In this document: positions 42,314-49,937 of the stretch, in pieces | Position numbering within the stretch: the stretch's first letter is position 1 | Layout of the letters: the number at the start of each line of letters is the position of its first letter | Assembly: GCA_034111085.1 (NCBI GenBank) | Contig: JAWUXZ010000005.1 | Coordinates: 19,748-83,747, forward strand | Length of the DNA stretch: 64,000 nucleotides | Direction: 5' to 3' | Origin: Dinoroseobacter sp034111085 | GTDB taxonomy: Bacteria > Pseudomonadota > Alphaproteobacteria > Rhodobacterales > Rhodobacteraceae | Position numbers and translations under genes: made by a program | The notes under the pieces: model-generated | The model's database searches: none | What the model was told of the DNA's origin: nothing | The model's input: only the letters and a program-made list of their open reading frames with translations

Positions 42314-42763
42314 ATGGCAAAAGCCGATGATTTCACCAAGTACATGTCCGAAATGATGCAGTCGCTGCCGCTTGATACCGCAGCCATTCAAGACGCGTTC
42401 AAGAACCAAGCCGCAATGGGCGAGAAGATGTCCAAAGTTGCTCTTGAAGCCGCTGAGAAGTCCTCCGAGCTGTCCGCCAAATGGACCAAAGATGCCTTCG
42501 CAAAGATCACCGAAGTTGCATCCGCCAAGAGCGAGCCAGCCGACTATTCCAAGTCGATGACTGACTTCGCATCCGCATCTGCCGAGATGGCTGCTGAGAA
42601 CATGGCTGCTTTCGCCGAGATCGCGAAAAAAGTTCAGATGGAAACTGTTGAGATGATGCTTGCCGCCGGCAAGGACATGCAGGACGAAACCACTGCGGCT
42701 GTCAAAAAAGCCACCGCCGAGGTAACAACTGCTGCCAAAAAAGCGACCGCTTCTGCAAAGTAA
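42314..42763 (+). CDS. phaP: Phasin (PHA granule-associated protein)
   Basis: A 149-residue Lys/Ala/Glu-rich helical protein of the phasin family, with FTKYMSEMMQSLPLD at the start and an amphipathic middle (FAEIAKKVQMETVEMMLAAG). The C-terminal Ala/Thr/Lys repeats (TTAAVKKATAEVTTAAKKAT) are typical. Phasins coat PHA granules and control their size. The ATG at 42314 follows AAGGAG. Expression is likely repressed by PhaR until granules form. Confidence 0.92.
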   Translation: MAKADDFTKYMSEMMQSLPLDTAAIQDAFKNQAAMGEKMSKVALEAAEKSSELSAKWTKDAFAKITEVASAKSEPADYSKSMTDFASASAEMAAENMAAFAEIAKKVQMETVEMMLAAGKDMQDETTAAVKKATAEVTTAAKKATASAK

Positions 42764-42814
42764 GCTGGTTTAGGGAAATCTAACATCGGCCTCCTCCCGG
42801 CTGGTGGAAGATTG

Positions 42815-42845
42815 AAGGGCAGGTCTTCGGGCCTGCCCTTTCCTT
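42815..42845 (+). terminator. Rho-independent terminator of phaP
   Basis: AAGGGCAGG (42815-42823) and CCTGCCCTT (42832-42840) form a perfect 9-bp stem with a TCTTCGGG loop, followed by TCCTTTTG. Strong and well placed 52 bases after the phaP stop. Confidence 0.85.
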
Positions 42846-42850
42846 TTGTG

Positions 42851-42861
42851 CTGCGCTGCAA
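42851..42861 (+). promoter_or_regulatory. PhaR-like site upstream of phaR
   Basis: CTGC-GCT-GCAA matches the PhaR target at 7 of 8 fixed positions and lies 57 bases before the phaR start, just after the phaP terminator. It suggests autoregulation. Confidence 0.5.
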
Positions 42862-42918
42862 TAGTCTTTTTTAAGACCGTCATGCACGGGCAAGCACGCA
42901 ATTGGGGAGGGCGAGCAT

Positions 42919-43503
42919 ATGGCCGAGACAACTGGCGGGAAACTGCTGATTAAGCGGTACGCATCACGCAGGCTCTACAACACCGAGACCAGCGATTACG
43001 TCACACTCGAGACAATCGCGCAGTTCATTCGCGACGGGCGCGAGGTCCAGATTGTGGATCTGAAATCCGGCGATGATCTGACCCGCCAATTCATGCTGCA
43101 AATCATTGCCGAGCATGAGAGCCGTGGCGAAAATGTCCTTCCGATCAACGTGCTAACCGATCTTGTACGCAGCTACGCGCCCACGGCGAATGCATCTATG
43201 GTGCCGCAGTTTCTAGCCTCATCGTTTGAGATGCTGCGCGAAAACCAGTCCAAGATGGTCGAAAAAATGACCCATATCCCAACCCCGATAGCGACTATTC
43301 CGGGCATGGATCAGTGGCGCAAGCAGCAAGAAGCCTTCCTCAGCAACATGATGGGTGGCTGGACAGGTGGGGCCACGGGAGCTGCACCTGAGCAAGCGAC
43401 TGAGGCCAAACCGGCGGCAGAGGCTTCGGTCAAAGACAGCGAGATCGAAGAGATTAAGCGCCAACTTGCTGCACTGCAAAAGCAGCTCGGTGCCAAGACC
43501 TAG
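42919..43503 (+). CDS. phaR: Polyhydroxyalkanoate synthesis repressor PhaR
   Basis: A 194-residue PhaR. The conserved DNA- and granule-binding domain is at the start: LIKRYASRRLYNTETSDYVTLETIAQFIRDGREVQIVD, with the PHB accumulation regulatory segment RQFMLQIIAEHESRG next. The C-terminal part is Ala/Glu-rich with a short coiled coil (EIEEIKRQLAALQKQLG). PhaR binds both PHA granules and DNA and releases the phasin gene when granules appear. It follows phaP after a terminator and has its own promoter region. Confidence 0.94.
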   Translation: MAETTGGKLLIKRYASRRLYNTETSDYVTLETIAQFIRDGREVQIVDLKSGDDLTRQFMLQIIAEHESRGENVLPINVLTDLVRSYAPTANASMVPQFLASSFEMLRENQSKMVEKMTHIPTPIATIPGMDQWRKQQEAFLSNMMGGWTGGATGAAPEQATEAKPAAEASVKDSEIEEIKRQLAALQKQLGAKT

Positions 43504-44198
43504 GCACAGCTTGGCTGGCGTACCTTGAGTGCGTCCGCCAACCACGCCCCGACCGCCAGCTCGCTTGATGGCAGGTGCAACATCGCCTCTGCCGCATCAA
43601 CCATCGCCGTCTCCAGCTTGCCCAACCCGCGAAAATGGACCACGTAATCGGCCAGGATCGCTGGATCAATTTCAGGGTGCGGTTGCAAGGTCACGCAATG
43701 GTCGCCGATGCGAAAGCCTGCAAAGCGGCAGCCGTCGTTTGATGCAATAACCTGCGCCCCGTCAGGCAAGTCCAGCACCTGATCTTGGTGGCACGCATTC
43801 AGGTAGACCTCGCCAAGACCGTCGACGGCGTAGCGTTGGCGCCCGAAATTCCATCCGCCCTCGAACTTCTCGACCCGACCACCCAGTGCGGTGGCGATGA
43901 TCTGGTGCCCAAAGCAGATGCCCACGAGCGGGGCCTTTGCAGCGTGCACATCACGAATGAATGCCTCCAGCGGCGCGACAAACGCATGATCCTCGTACGC
44001 GCCGTGTTTTGATCCGGTGATCAGCCACGCATCGGCAGCGTCCGGGCTGCTGGGAAACGACAGGTTCTCCACATCCCACGCCTCAAGCACAAAGCCGTGC
44101 GGGGCCAAGAGCGCTCCAAACCATTTTAGATACTCGCCGTGGTTTGCAGACACCACTTCAGGCGCGCGTCCACATTGCAGAATGCCCAGACGCCTCAT
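43500..44198 (-). CDS. Class I glutamine amidotransferase
   Basis: A 232-residue stand-alone GATase-1 domain: nucleophile Cys in LVGICFGHQIIATALGG (near residue 91), and the His-Glu pair in VTLQPHPEIDP. It opens with RRLGILQCGRAPEVV. Such proteins hydrolyse glutamine or gamma-glutamyl compounds. Its ATG overlaps by 4 bases the stop of the amino acid permease gene. It is therefore the last gene of the transporter operon and may act on the imported compound, as PuuD does in putrescine catabolism. The substrate is unknown. Confidence 0.88.
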   Translation of the reverse strand: MRRLGILQCGRAPEVVSANHGEYLKWFGALLAPHGFVLEAWDVENLSFPSSPDAADAWLITGSKHGAYEDHAFVAPLEAFIRDVHAAKAPLVGICFGHQIIATALGGRVEKFEGGWNFGRQRYAVDGLGEVYLNACHQDQVLDLPDGAQVIASNDGCRFAGFRIGDHCVTLQPHPEIDPAILADYVVHFRGLGKLETAMVDAAEAMLHLPSSELAVGAWLADALKVRQPSCA

Positions 44199-45001
44199 CG
44201 GATCATCTGCATCCGCATTTTGAGACGCGACCGCTGCGCAGGTGCGATATGTCGGTTCAGCCGCCGGTTTGCCCAGCCAAACAGCAAGATAAGACACAGC
44301 GTTAACGTCACGAAATACCCTGCAACGATGGGGTAGGGGATGAACGGGTTGAACGTGCGGTCGGCAAAATAGCTTGCGTAGTAAAGCGCGTCACCGCGTT
44401 GCTGGAAGGCCGGGAAGCCCGAGAAGAACACCAGCGTTGTGGCGTGAAACAGAAAGATCGCCTCGTTGGTGTAGCTCGACCATGCCAGCCGCAGCATCGT
44501 TGGCCATGTCACGCGGCGAAACTTGGCCCAGCCCGACAGCCCGTAAGCATCAGCAGCCTCCAGATCGCCCTTGGGGACCGAGCGCAGCGCGCCATAGAAG
44601 ATCTCAGCCGTATAGGCGGCTGTGTTCAAGAACAGCACCACCAGCGCACCCGCCGCCGCCGAGGTGAACATATCAAACACCCCCGATTGCTGCTTCAGCG
44701 ACAAAAACAGGAAGTAGGCGAGGAAGAACTGGATAAACAGCGGCGAGCCTCGGAACAAGAAGATGAACCATTCGGAGGGTTTGTGTAAAAGCGGGTTGGC
44801 GGCGTTCTTTCCCATGGCCAGAGCTGTGGCGAGGAAGAATCCGAACACCAACGCCAGCGCCCCGAAATAGACGTTCCAGATCATGCCTGAGCCGATCAGC
44901 ACGACCTGTTCGCAAAGGGTAATATCCCCACGCGGCAGCAGCCGTTCGCCGTAGCCCAGCGAGCGCAGCGCGTAGTCTTGAATGGTTTGGGGGCAGCTCA
45001 T
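44195..45001 (-). CDS. Polar amino acid ABC transporter permease (HisM-like)
   Basis: A 268-residue inner-membrane permease with five or so hydrophobic helices and the EAA loop DLEAADAYGLSGWAKFRRVTWP, which contacts the ATPase. The start region has GEAERL-type GYGERLLPRGDITLCEQV. It is one of two paired permeases of the histidine/arginine/octopine transporter group. It overlaps the upstream permease by 4 bases and the GATase gene by 4 bases. Confidence 0.92.
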   Translation of the reverse strand: MSCPQTIQDYALRSLGYGERLLPRGDITLCEQVVLIGSGMIWNVYFGALALVFGFFLATALAMGKNAANPLLHKPSEWFIFLFRGSPLFIQFFLAYFLFLSLKQQSGVFDMFTSAAAGALVVLFLNTAAYTAEIFYGALRSVPKGDLEAADAYGLSGWAKFRRVTWPTMLRLAWSSYTNEAIFLFHATTLVFFSGFPAFQQRGDALYYASYFADRTFNPFIPYPIVAGYFVTLTLCLILLFGWANRRLNRHIAPAQRSRLKMRMQMIR

Positions 45002-45876
45002 GCTTTGCGCAACGCCTCTCCGCCCATGGTGGCTTGGCCTCGGCTTAATCGGCGGGTCAGGCGGCCCAGATAAACTTCCGAGATTTTTGTCATTGCCAAG
45101 TAGAACACCAGCAAAAACAAGAAATACCAGATCCGCCAGTCAGGATGCGGGTAGGCGGTGAATTGCGGGGTTTTCGATCCGCCTAGCTCGCGCGCCCAAT
45201 AGACGATGTCCTCGACGCCCAGCAGAAACAGCAACGGCGTCGCCTTAATCAAGATCATCCACAGGTTCGACAGGCCGGGCAGGGCATAGACCCACATCTG
45301 CGGGACCAGCACGCGCCAGAAGGTTTGGCGGGTGGTCATACCGTAGGCCTCAGCCGTCTCAATCTGCGCGTGTGGGACGGCTTGCATCCCCCCGAACAGA
45401 ACGTTTGCGGCGAACGCCCCGAACACTATGGCGAAGGTGAATACGGCGAGGGTGAAGTTATAGGCCTCGTGCCAGACCTGCGCTGAGCTCGACAGCGGTA
45501 GCTTGGCCTCGGAGCAGACCAAAAAGTCCGCGCCTTGGCGGATCGGGTCGGTCCAGTCGGGGCAGAAGGCTTGGTGACGCAGCCACTCAAGTCCTTGATC
45601 CAGCGCGATTACAAAGAACAAGAAGAACGCGATATCGGGAATGCCGCGCACCATGGATGTGTAGGTTTTACCCAGCAGGCGCAGCAGGAAAAATTCAGAC
45701 CGTGAAGCTGTGGCACCAGCAAACCCGAACGCCAAGGCACAGGGGGCGGTGACGGCCAGCAAGCCCAGAACGGTCACAAATGACCAATAGAAATTCATGT
45801 GAACGCCCGTTGTCAGATAACAGGCAAGCCAAGGCAGGTTGGTCAGTTCCGACGGGTCAGTGCAAAATTCAAACAT
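44998..45876 (-). CDS. Polar amino acid ABC transporter permease (HisQ-like)
   Basis: A 292-residue permease with the EAA motif QIETAEAYGMTTRQTFWRVLVP and several membrane helices (YWSFVTVLGLLAVTAPCALAFGF, ILIKATPLLFLLGVEDIVYW). It carries an extra extracytoplasmic stretch around residues 115-150 (CPDWTDPIRQGADFLVCSEAK) with two Cys. The ATG at 45876 is chosen; a TTG at 45885 lies inside a hairpin. Pairs with the permease that follows. Confidence 0.9.
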   Translation of the reverse strand: MFEFCTDPSELTNLPWLACYLTTGVHMNFYWSFVTVLGLLAVTAPCALAFGFAGATASRSEFFLLRLLGKTYTSMVRGIPDIAFFLFFVIALDQGLEWLRHQAFCPDWTDPIRQGADFLVCSEAKLPLSSSAQVWHEAYNFTLAVFTFAIVFGAFAANVLFGGMQAVPHAQIETAEAYGMTTRQTFWRVLVPQMWVYALPGLSNLWMILIKATPLLFLLGVEDIVYWARELGGSKTPQFTAYPHPDWRIWYFLFLLVFYLAMTKISEVYLGRLTRRLSRGQATMGGEALRKA

Positions 45877-45884
45877 GACAGGCA

Positions 45885-45909
45885 AGGGGCGAGCGCTTGG
45901 CCCGCCCCT
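45885..45909 (-). promoter_or_regulatory. Hairpin between substrate-binding protein and permease genes
   Basis: AGGGGCG (45885-45891) pairs with CGCCCCT (45903-45909) around an 11-base loop, in the 42 bases between the binding protein stop and the permease ATG. No T run follows. Such stems often stabilise the upstream part of transporter mRNAs or attenuate readthrough, giving more binding protein than permease. Confidence 0.6.
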
Positions 45910-45918
45910 CTCGCAATC

Positions 45919-46638
45919 TTAGTAAACGGCGGCGTCTTCGCCGAACCACTTAACGATCATGGTGTTCAACGTGCCGTCTTCCTTCATCGAGTCGATCGCC
46001 GCGTCGAACTTCGCTTTCAGCTCGGTATCGCTTTCACGCAGACCCATGCCAACGCCACCGCCAAGTTGGACGTCGTCGCCTGCAAACATCATATCGGCCT
46101 CAGCTTCCACGATGGGGGCAAGGTAGTCCTTATCGGCAAACACTGCGTCAGCTTCACCGTTACGTACAGCGGCCACAGTCTCGTCAGGCGTTGCAAATTC
46201 CAGCAAAATCGCGCCGGACTCGGCCACATAGCCTGCCTGAATGGTGTTAGTTTGTGCCGCAATCACACCGCCCATCAGGTCCACGTCACCCGACATTGAC
46301 ATATAGGCCGAGGCCGCTGGCGGGATGTAGTTCTGGGTGAAGTCGATGACCTCGTCACGCTCGTCGGTGATCGACATGCCTGCGATGATGGTGTCGTAGT
46401 TGCCGGAGGTCAGGTTCGGGATGATGCTGTCCCAGTCGTTCTTAACCCACTCGCAGGTCAACGCGGCGCGCGCGCACAGCTCGTCGCCCAACTCGCGCTC
46501 AAAGCCGTCAACCTCGCCTGCGTCATTGATGAAGTTATACGGAGGGTACGCACCCTCAGTGCCCATGCGCACGGTGTCGGCCAGTGCAAAAGATGCGGTT
46601 AACGCCAGTGCGGCAGTGCCGAGTAGAATGGTTTTCAT
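45919..46638 (-). CDS. Amino acid ABC transporter substrate-binding protein
   Basis: A 239-residue periplasmic protein with a signal peptide (KTILLGTAALALTASFALAD, cleavage near residue 20) and the family start VRMGTEGAYPPYNFIND. It has the lysine/arginine/ornithine-binding signature GFERELGDELC and IIPNLTSGNYDTIIAGMSIT. Of the five Cys, CARAALTC is a likely disulfide. It captures a polar amino acid for the paired permeases. The ATG at 46638 follows GGAG by 8 bases. Confidence 0.93.
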   Translation of the reverse strand: MKTILLGTAALALTASFALADTVRMGTEGAYPPYNFINDAGEVDGFERELGDELCARAALTCEWVKNDWDSIIPNLTSGNYDTIIAGMSITDERDEVIDFTQNYIPPAASAYMSMSGDVDLMGGVIAAQTNTIQAGYVAESGAILLEFATPDETVAAVRNGEADAVFADKDYLAPIVEAEADMMFAGDDVQLGGGVGMGLRESDTELKAKFDAAIDSMKEDGTLNTMIVKWFGEDAAVY

Positions 46639-46681
46639 AGCAGTAACTCCCAAGTATTCAGCTATTGTTTATCCCCGCCCG

Positions 46682-47458
46682 TCAATTCTGACTGTGACTG
46701 AGGAACTGTTGCAGGCGCGTAGATTTTGGCGCGCCAAAGACCGCTTTAGGCGGGCCTTCTTCTTCGACCAGACCTTGGTGCAGGAACACAACGTGGTTCG
46801 CCACATCCGCAGCCAGTCGCATGTCATGGGTCACGATCAACATCGTGCGCCCCTCGGCGGCGAGGTCTTTGATAACCTTGACCACCTCTTGTTCTAATTC
46901 TGGATCGAGCGCGCTTGTCGGCTCGTCAAACAGCAGCGCTTTCGGTTGCATTGCCAGCGCGCGCGCAATTGCTGCGCGTTGTTGCTGGCCGCCCGATAGT
47001 TGCGCCGGATAGACATCGCATTTGTCGCCGATACCGACTTTATCAAGCAGGGCACGCGCGCGCGCTTCGACTTCGCCCGCGTCCTCGTTCAGCACCGTCA
47101 CCGGCGCTTCCATGACGTTCTGCAAGATCGACATATGCGCCCAGAGGTTAAACTGCTGGAACACCATCGACAGATTCGTACGGATGCGGGTGATCTGGTG
47201 CTTGTCGCCGGGACGCCGCCCGAGGCCTTTGCCCTTCCAGGTCACCGGCTCGCCGCAAAACACAACATCGCCTTGCTGGCTGTCCTCAAGTAGGTTGGCG
47301 CAGCGCAAAAGCGTGGATTTACCTGACCCTGACGACCCGATCAGGGCAACAACATCGCCCTGCTTGGCTGAAATGCTGACACCTTTCAGGACCTCCAGCG
47401 CGCCGTAGGCTTTATGCAGATCGCGGATCTCGATGACGGGCGAAGTTGGATCAGGCAC
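46682..47458 (-). CDS. Amino acid ABC transporter ATP-binding protein
   Basis: A 258-residue ATPase of the HisP/GlnQ group: Walker A GSSGSGKST, Q-loop MVFQQFNLWAHM, signature LSGGQQQRAAIARAL, Walker B ALLFDEPTSALDPE and the switch His in IVTHDMRLAADV. An insertion WKGKGLGRRPGDKHQITRIR, typical of the histidine/octopine group, is present. The GTG at 47458 is chosen because upstream in-frame sequence lacks family similarity. It is the first gene of the operon; the order is ATPase, binding protein, two permeases, GATase. Confidence 0.92.
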   Translation of the reverse strand: MPDPTSPVIEIRDLHKAYGALEVLKGVSISAKQGDVVALIGSSGSGKSTLLRCANLLEDSQQGDVVFCGEPVTWKGKGLGRRPGDKHQITRIRTNLSMVFQQFNLWAHMSILQNVMEAPVTVLNEDAGEVEARARALLDKVGIGDKCDVYPAQLSGGQQQRAAIARALAMQPKALLFDEPTSALDPELEQEVVKVIKDLAAEGRTMLIVTHDMRLAADVANHVVFLHQGLVEEEGPPKAVFGAPKSTRLQQFLSHSQN

Positions 47459-47546
47459 GATTATCCACTGGTTAACACTAAACTGTCTGGTACTAGGGCG
47501 CAGAATGGACCCATTTACAAGAGCGGACGCTAGGGAAGTTGCCTTT

Positions 47547-48314
47547 TCATGAAGCAGGTGCCCCAATTATTGGCGCCGGAGGGGTCGGAATGGCCAGATA
47601 TGTAGCGGCTGGAATTGCGACGACGGCTTTAATCCCAATCGCTTGACGATGCTCGGGCGACAGCGCGGCGATGGCTGATGTGATTGCTGCGCGGTACGGG
47701 GCGGGGTCTTGGCGCGCACGCGTAATGAAGCTGAGGCCGGGCGATTGGTCAGTGCGCCCGACCGAGATCAGGCCTTCCGCAAACGCCTCATACCGCTGCA
47801 AAAGCCGCCATGTCACCGCATCAATCGTCGCAATATCGGCGCGCCCTTCGGCTACCGCACGCGCGCTTTCCAGATGCGCGCCGGTCTGCAAGCTGGCTGG
47901 AAATGCAAACCCGCGCGAGGCCGCCCAGTTCTGTGCGCAGGCCCAACCCGATTGGCTGAGCCCTTCATTATAGGCAAACCGCGCGCTCGCAAAATCCTCG
48001 GGCCGCTTGCCCGCATCGCCGCTGCGCACCACGAACTCGCTGTAATACTGGCCGTGCGCAGCCCCGTCCAATCCGTAATCCGCCGCACCGATCAGGGTCA
48101 CTGCGGCGTGCAGGCGCGTCCGGTAAGGCATGTTGCAGGTCTGACTGAAGCACAGATCTGGGCTTTCCCATGCGTCCCAAACCCCGATCTCGAGGTCCAG
48201 CAGATCGGGTGCACCCAACCCGCGCGCGCGCAACCCATCGCGAATCTGCACCCAGAACGCGTCATTTGCGGCGCGCAACTCGGGGCGCGTATACATCGGA
48301 AGGCTGGCAATCAT
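47547..48314 (-). CDS. PhnD-like phosphate/phosphonate-binding family protein without signal peptide
   Basis: A 255-residue protein of the PhnD/TauA-like periplasmic-binding family (COG3221-like): SLPMYTRPELRAANDAFW at the start, LGAPDLLDLEIGVWDAWESPDLCFSQTCNMPYR, HGQYYSEFVV and EGRADIATIDAVTWRLL. No signal peptide is visible at the ATG (48314) or from upstream in-frame codons, so it appears cytosolic. It starts 7 bases after the TerB gene and may be cotranscribed with it. No phosphonate transporter is next to it; function unknown. Confidence 0.78.
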   Translation of the reverse strand: MIASLPMYTRPELRAANDAFWVQIRDGLRARGLGAPDLLDLEIGVWDAWESPDLCFSQTCNMPYRTRLHAAVTLIGAADYGLDGAAHGQYYSEFVVRSGDAGKRPEDFASARFAYNEGLSQSGWACAQNWAASRGFAFPASLQTGAHLESARAVAEGRADIATIDAVTWRLLQRYEAFAEGLISVGRTDQSPGLSFITRARQDPAPYRAAITSAIAALSPEHRQAIGIKAVVAIPAATYLAIPTPPAPIIGAPAS

Positions 48315-48321
48315 TGAGGGT

Positions 48322-48762
48322 CTATCCACGTGCCTCGATGCGTTGGCGGGCATGGGCCGAGTCACGGTCCGACACGCCCAGCAAGTTCGCGGCCAACCGC
48401 ATCAGGCTGTCTTCCTCGTGGTCGCGCACGCCGTCTGCCAGCACCACGTCCCAAAGTGCTTCGATCACGCCCTCGCGGTCCTCGTAATCCACACCGTCCT
48501 TGATGGCACGGGTGAAGCGCACTGTGTCGGGGGCTTGGGTTTCAAGTTCTTCGGCCTCACTGCGCAGTTTGCTCGCCTCAAACGGGGTGAGGCTATGTCG
48601 CTTTGCCAGCACCTTATCGATGCGCGCGACTTCAGATTCGGCATAGTCGCCATCCGAGCGGGCAAGCCGCACCAACAGCGCCGCAAGCGCAAGGCGGACA
48701 TCCGGTTCAGGCAACCGGGGCGTTTCGGGGGCCATCAGGCTCTTGAGAAGATCACCAATCAT
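48322..48762 (-). CDS. TerB-like helical protein
   Basis: A 146-residue protein of the TerB family: LALAALLVRLARSDGDYAESEVARID and EALWDVVLADGVRDHEEDSLMRLAANLLGVSD, with paired acidic repeats that bind metal in TerB homologues. Whether it has any role in tellurite stress is unknown, and no other ter genes are seen. It lies 7 bases upstream of the PhnD-like gene on the same strand. Confidence 0.85.
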   Translation of the reverse strand: MIGDLLKSLMAPETPRLPEPDVRLALAALLVRLARSDGDYAESEVARIDKVLAKRHSLTPFEASKLRSEAEELETQAPDTVRFTRAIKDGVDYEDREGVIEALWDVVLADGVRDHEEDSLMRLAANLLGVSDRDSAHARQRIEARG

Positions 48763-48806
48763 GAGGTGTGATATATGTGGGCGCGCGCAAAAGAAAACCC
48801 GCGTTG

Positions 48807-49097
48807 CTACTCATATCCTTCAACAATCACCAGATCAGAGTCTGAAGCCCCTGCGCGCAGCTCTTGTGCCGCTTGATAACCTGCACTTGCGTAGCACGCA
48901 TGCGCGGCCTCAATCGTTGGAAATTCCAAAATAACTGTGCGCGGCTTTGCCTCGCCCTCGGTCACGACCTGCGTGCCCGCCCGCACAAGGAACTTCGCGC
49001 CGAATTCGGCAAAAACCGGACCATTGGCTTTGCGGTAGTTCTCGTAGGCATCCGCATCGTGAACGATCACGTGTGCGATCCAGTATCCCTTTGGCAT
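48807..49097 (-). CDS. DUF1330 family protein
   Basis: A 96-residue dimeric ferredoxin-like alpha/beta-barrel protein: KGYWIAHVIVHDADAYENYRKAN, KFLVRAGTQVVTEGE and VILEFPTIEAAHACYASAGYQAA are diagnostic of DUF1330. Function is unknown, though the fold is shared with antibiotic-biosynthesis monooxygenase-like proteins. Confidence 0.88.
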   Translation of the reverse strand: MPKGYWIAHVIVHDADAYENYRKANGPVFAEFGAKFLVRAGTQVVTEGEAKPRTVILEFPTIEAAHACYASAGYQAAQELRAGASDSDLVIVEGYE

Positions 49098-49124
49098 GTG
49101 ACGTGCCTCCCTTTTGAGGGCACG

Positions 49125-49910
49125 CTACCTTGCACCGCGACCCGCGAACACCCCTGCGATCCGAGCGGCTTCCTCGGTAAGGCCGTAAGGCGGGTTCACC
49201 ACGACCAGACCACTGCCGACCAAGCCGTGACCGGGGCGTGCAGGCGCAAAGCCAACTTCGTGGATCAGGGCCTGCGGGATCAGTTGCGCAATCTCGCGCT
49301 TCATCTCCAGGTGGCGCGCATCGGCCAAGATCGGATACCACAGCATCAAAACACCGACGTTCCAGCGCTTGTGCAGGTCCGACAGACGCTTGGGGGCTAG
49401 GTCATATTCAGTCTTCACCTCCCACGAAGGGTCAATCAACATCAGCCCCCGGCGCGGGGTCGGTGGGGTGCGTGACATCGCCATCGCCCAGCCATCTTCT
49501 TTGAGGACAGAGGCCCCAAACGGCGAGAGCGTCGCGTCGAGATGTGCATGCTCGCCCGGATGTAATTCGGCCAGATGCAGTTTGTCAGTGCCGCGCAGCA
49601 GCGAGGCCGCAATAAGCGGTGAGCCGGGATAGGCGTCGGTGCCAAAGCGCGTTTTCGTCTCGGACAAGGCGCGAGAATAAGCATGATCCGCGCCAAACCC
49701 ATCCGCCAGCCGCATGATACCCTGCGCCGCCTCGCCAGTTTTCACCGCCTCTAGTGCGCCCAGATCATAAAGCCCACGCCCCGCGTGCGTCTCTAGATAG
49801 GTTAGCGGTTTGTCCTTGCGGGTCAGATATTCAAGCGTCCACGCCAACAGCGCGTGCTTATGCACGTCTGCCGCGTTTCCCGCGTGAAAAATATGTTGGT
49901 AAGAGAGCAT
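49125..49910 (-). CDS. rlmJ: 23S rRNA (adenine(2030)-N6)-methyltransferase RlmJ
   Basis: A 261-residue enzyme opening with LSYQHIFHAGNAADVHKHALL, the RlmJ start, then YLETHAGRGLYDL (SAM-binding motif I) and the catalytic motif LMLIDPSWEVK, where E. coli has DPPYE. It methylates A2030 of 23S rRNA. The Pro to Ser change keeps the Asp and aromatic residue. The stop lies 28 bases before the DUF1330 gene start. Confidence 0.93.
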   Translation of the reverse strand: MLSYQHIFHAGNAADVHKHALLAWTLEYLTRKDKPLTYLETHAGRGLYDLGALEAVKTGEAAQGIMRLADGFGADHAYSRALSETKTRFGTDAYPGSPLIAASLLRGTDKLHLAELHPGEHAHLDATLSPFGASVLKEDGWAMAMSRTPPTPRRGLMLIDPSWEVKTEYDLAPKRLSDLHKRWNVGVLMLWYPILADARHLEMKREIAQLIPQALIHEVGFAPARPGHGLVGSGLVVVNPPYGLTEEAARIAGVFAGRGAR

Positions 49911-49937
49911 CGTCTAAACCTTCGCCACGCTACGCGC

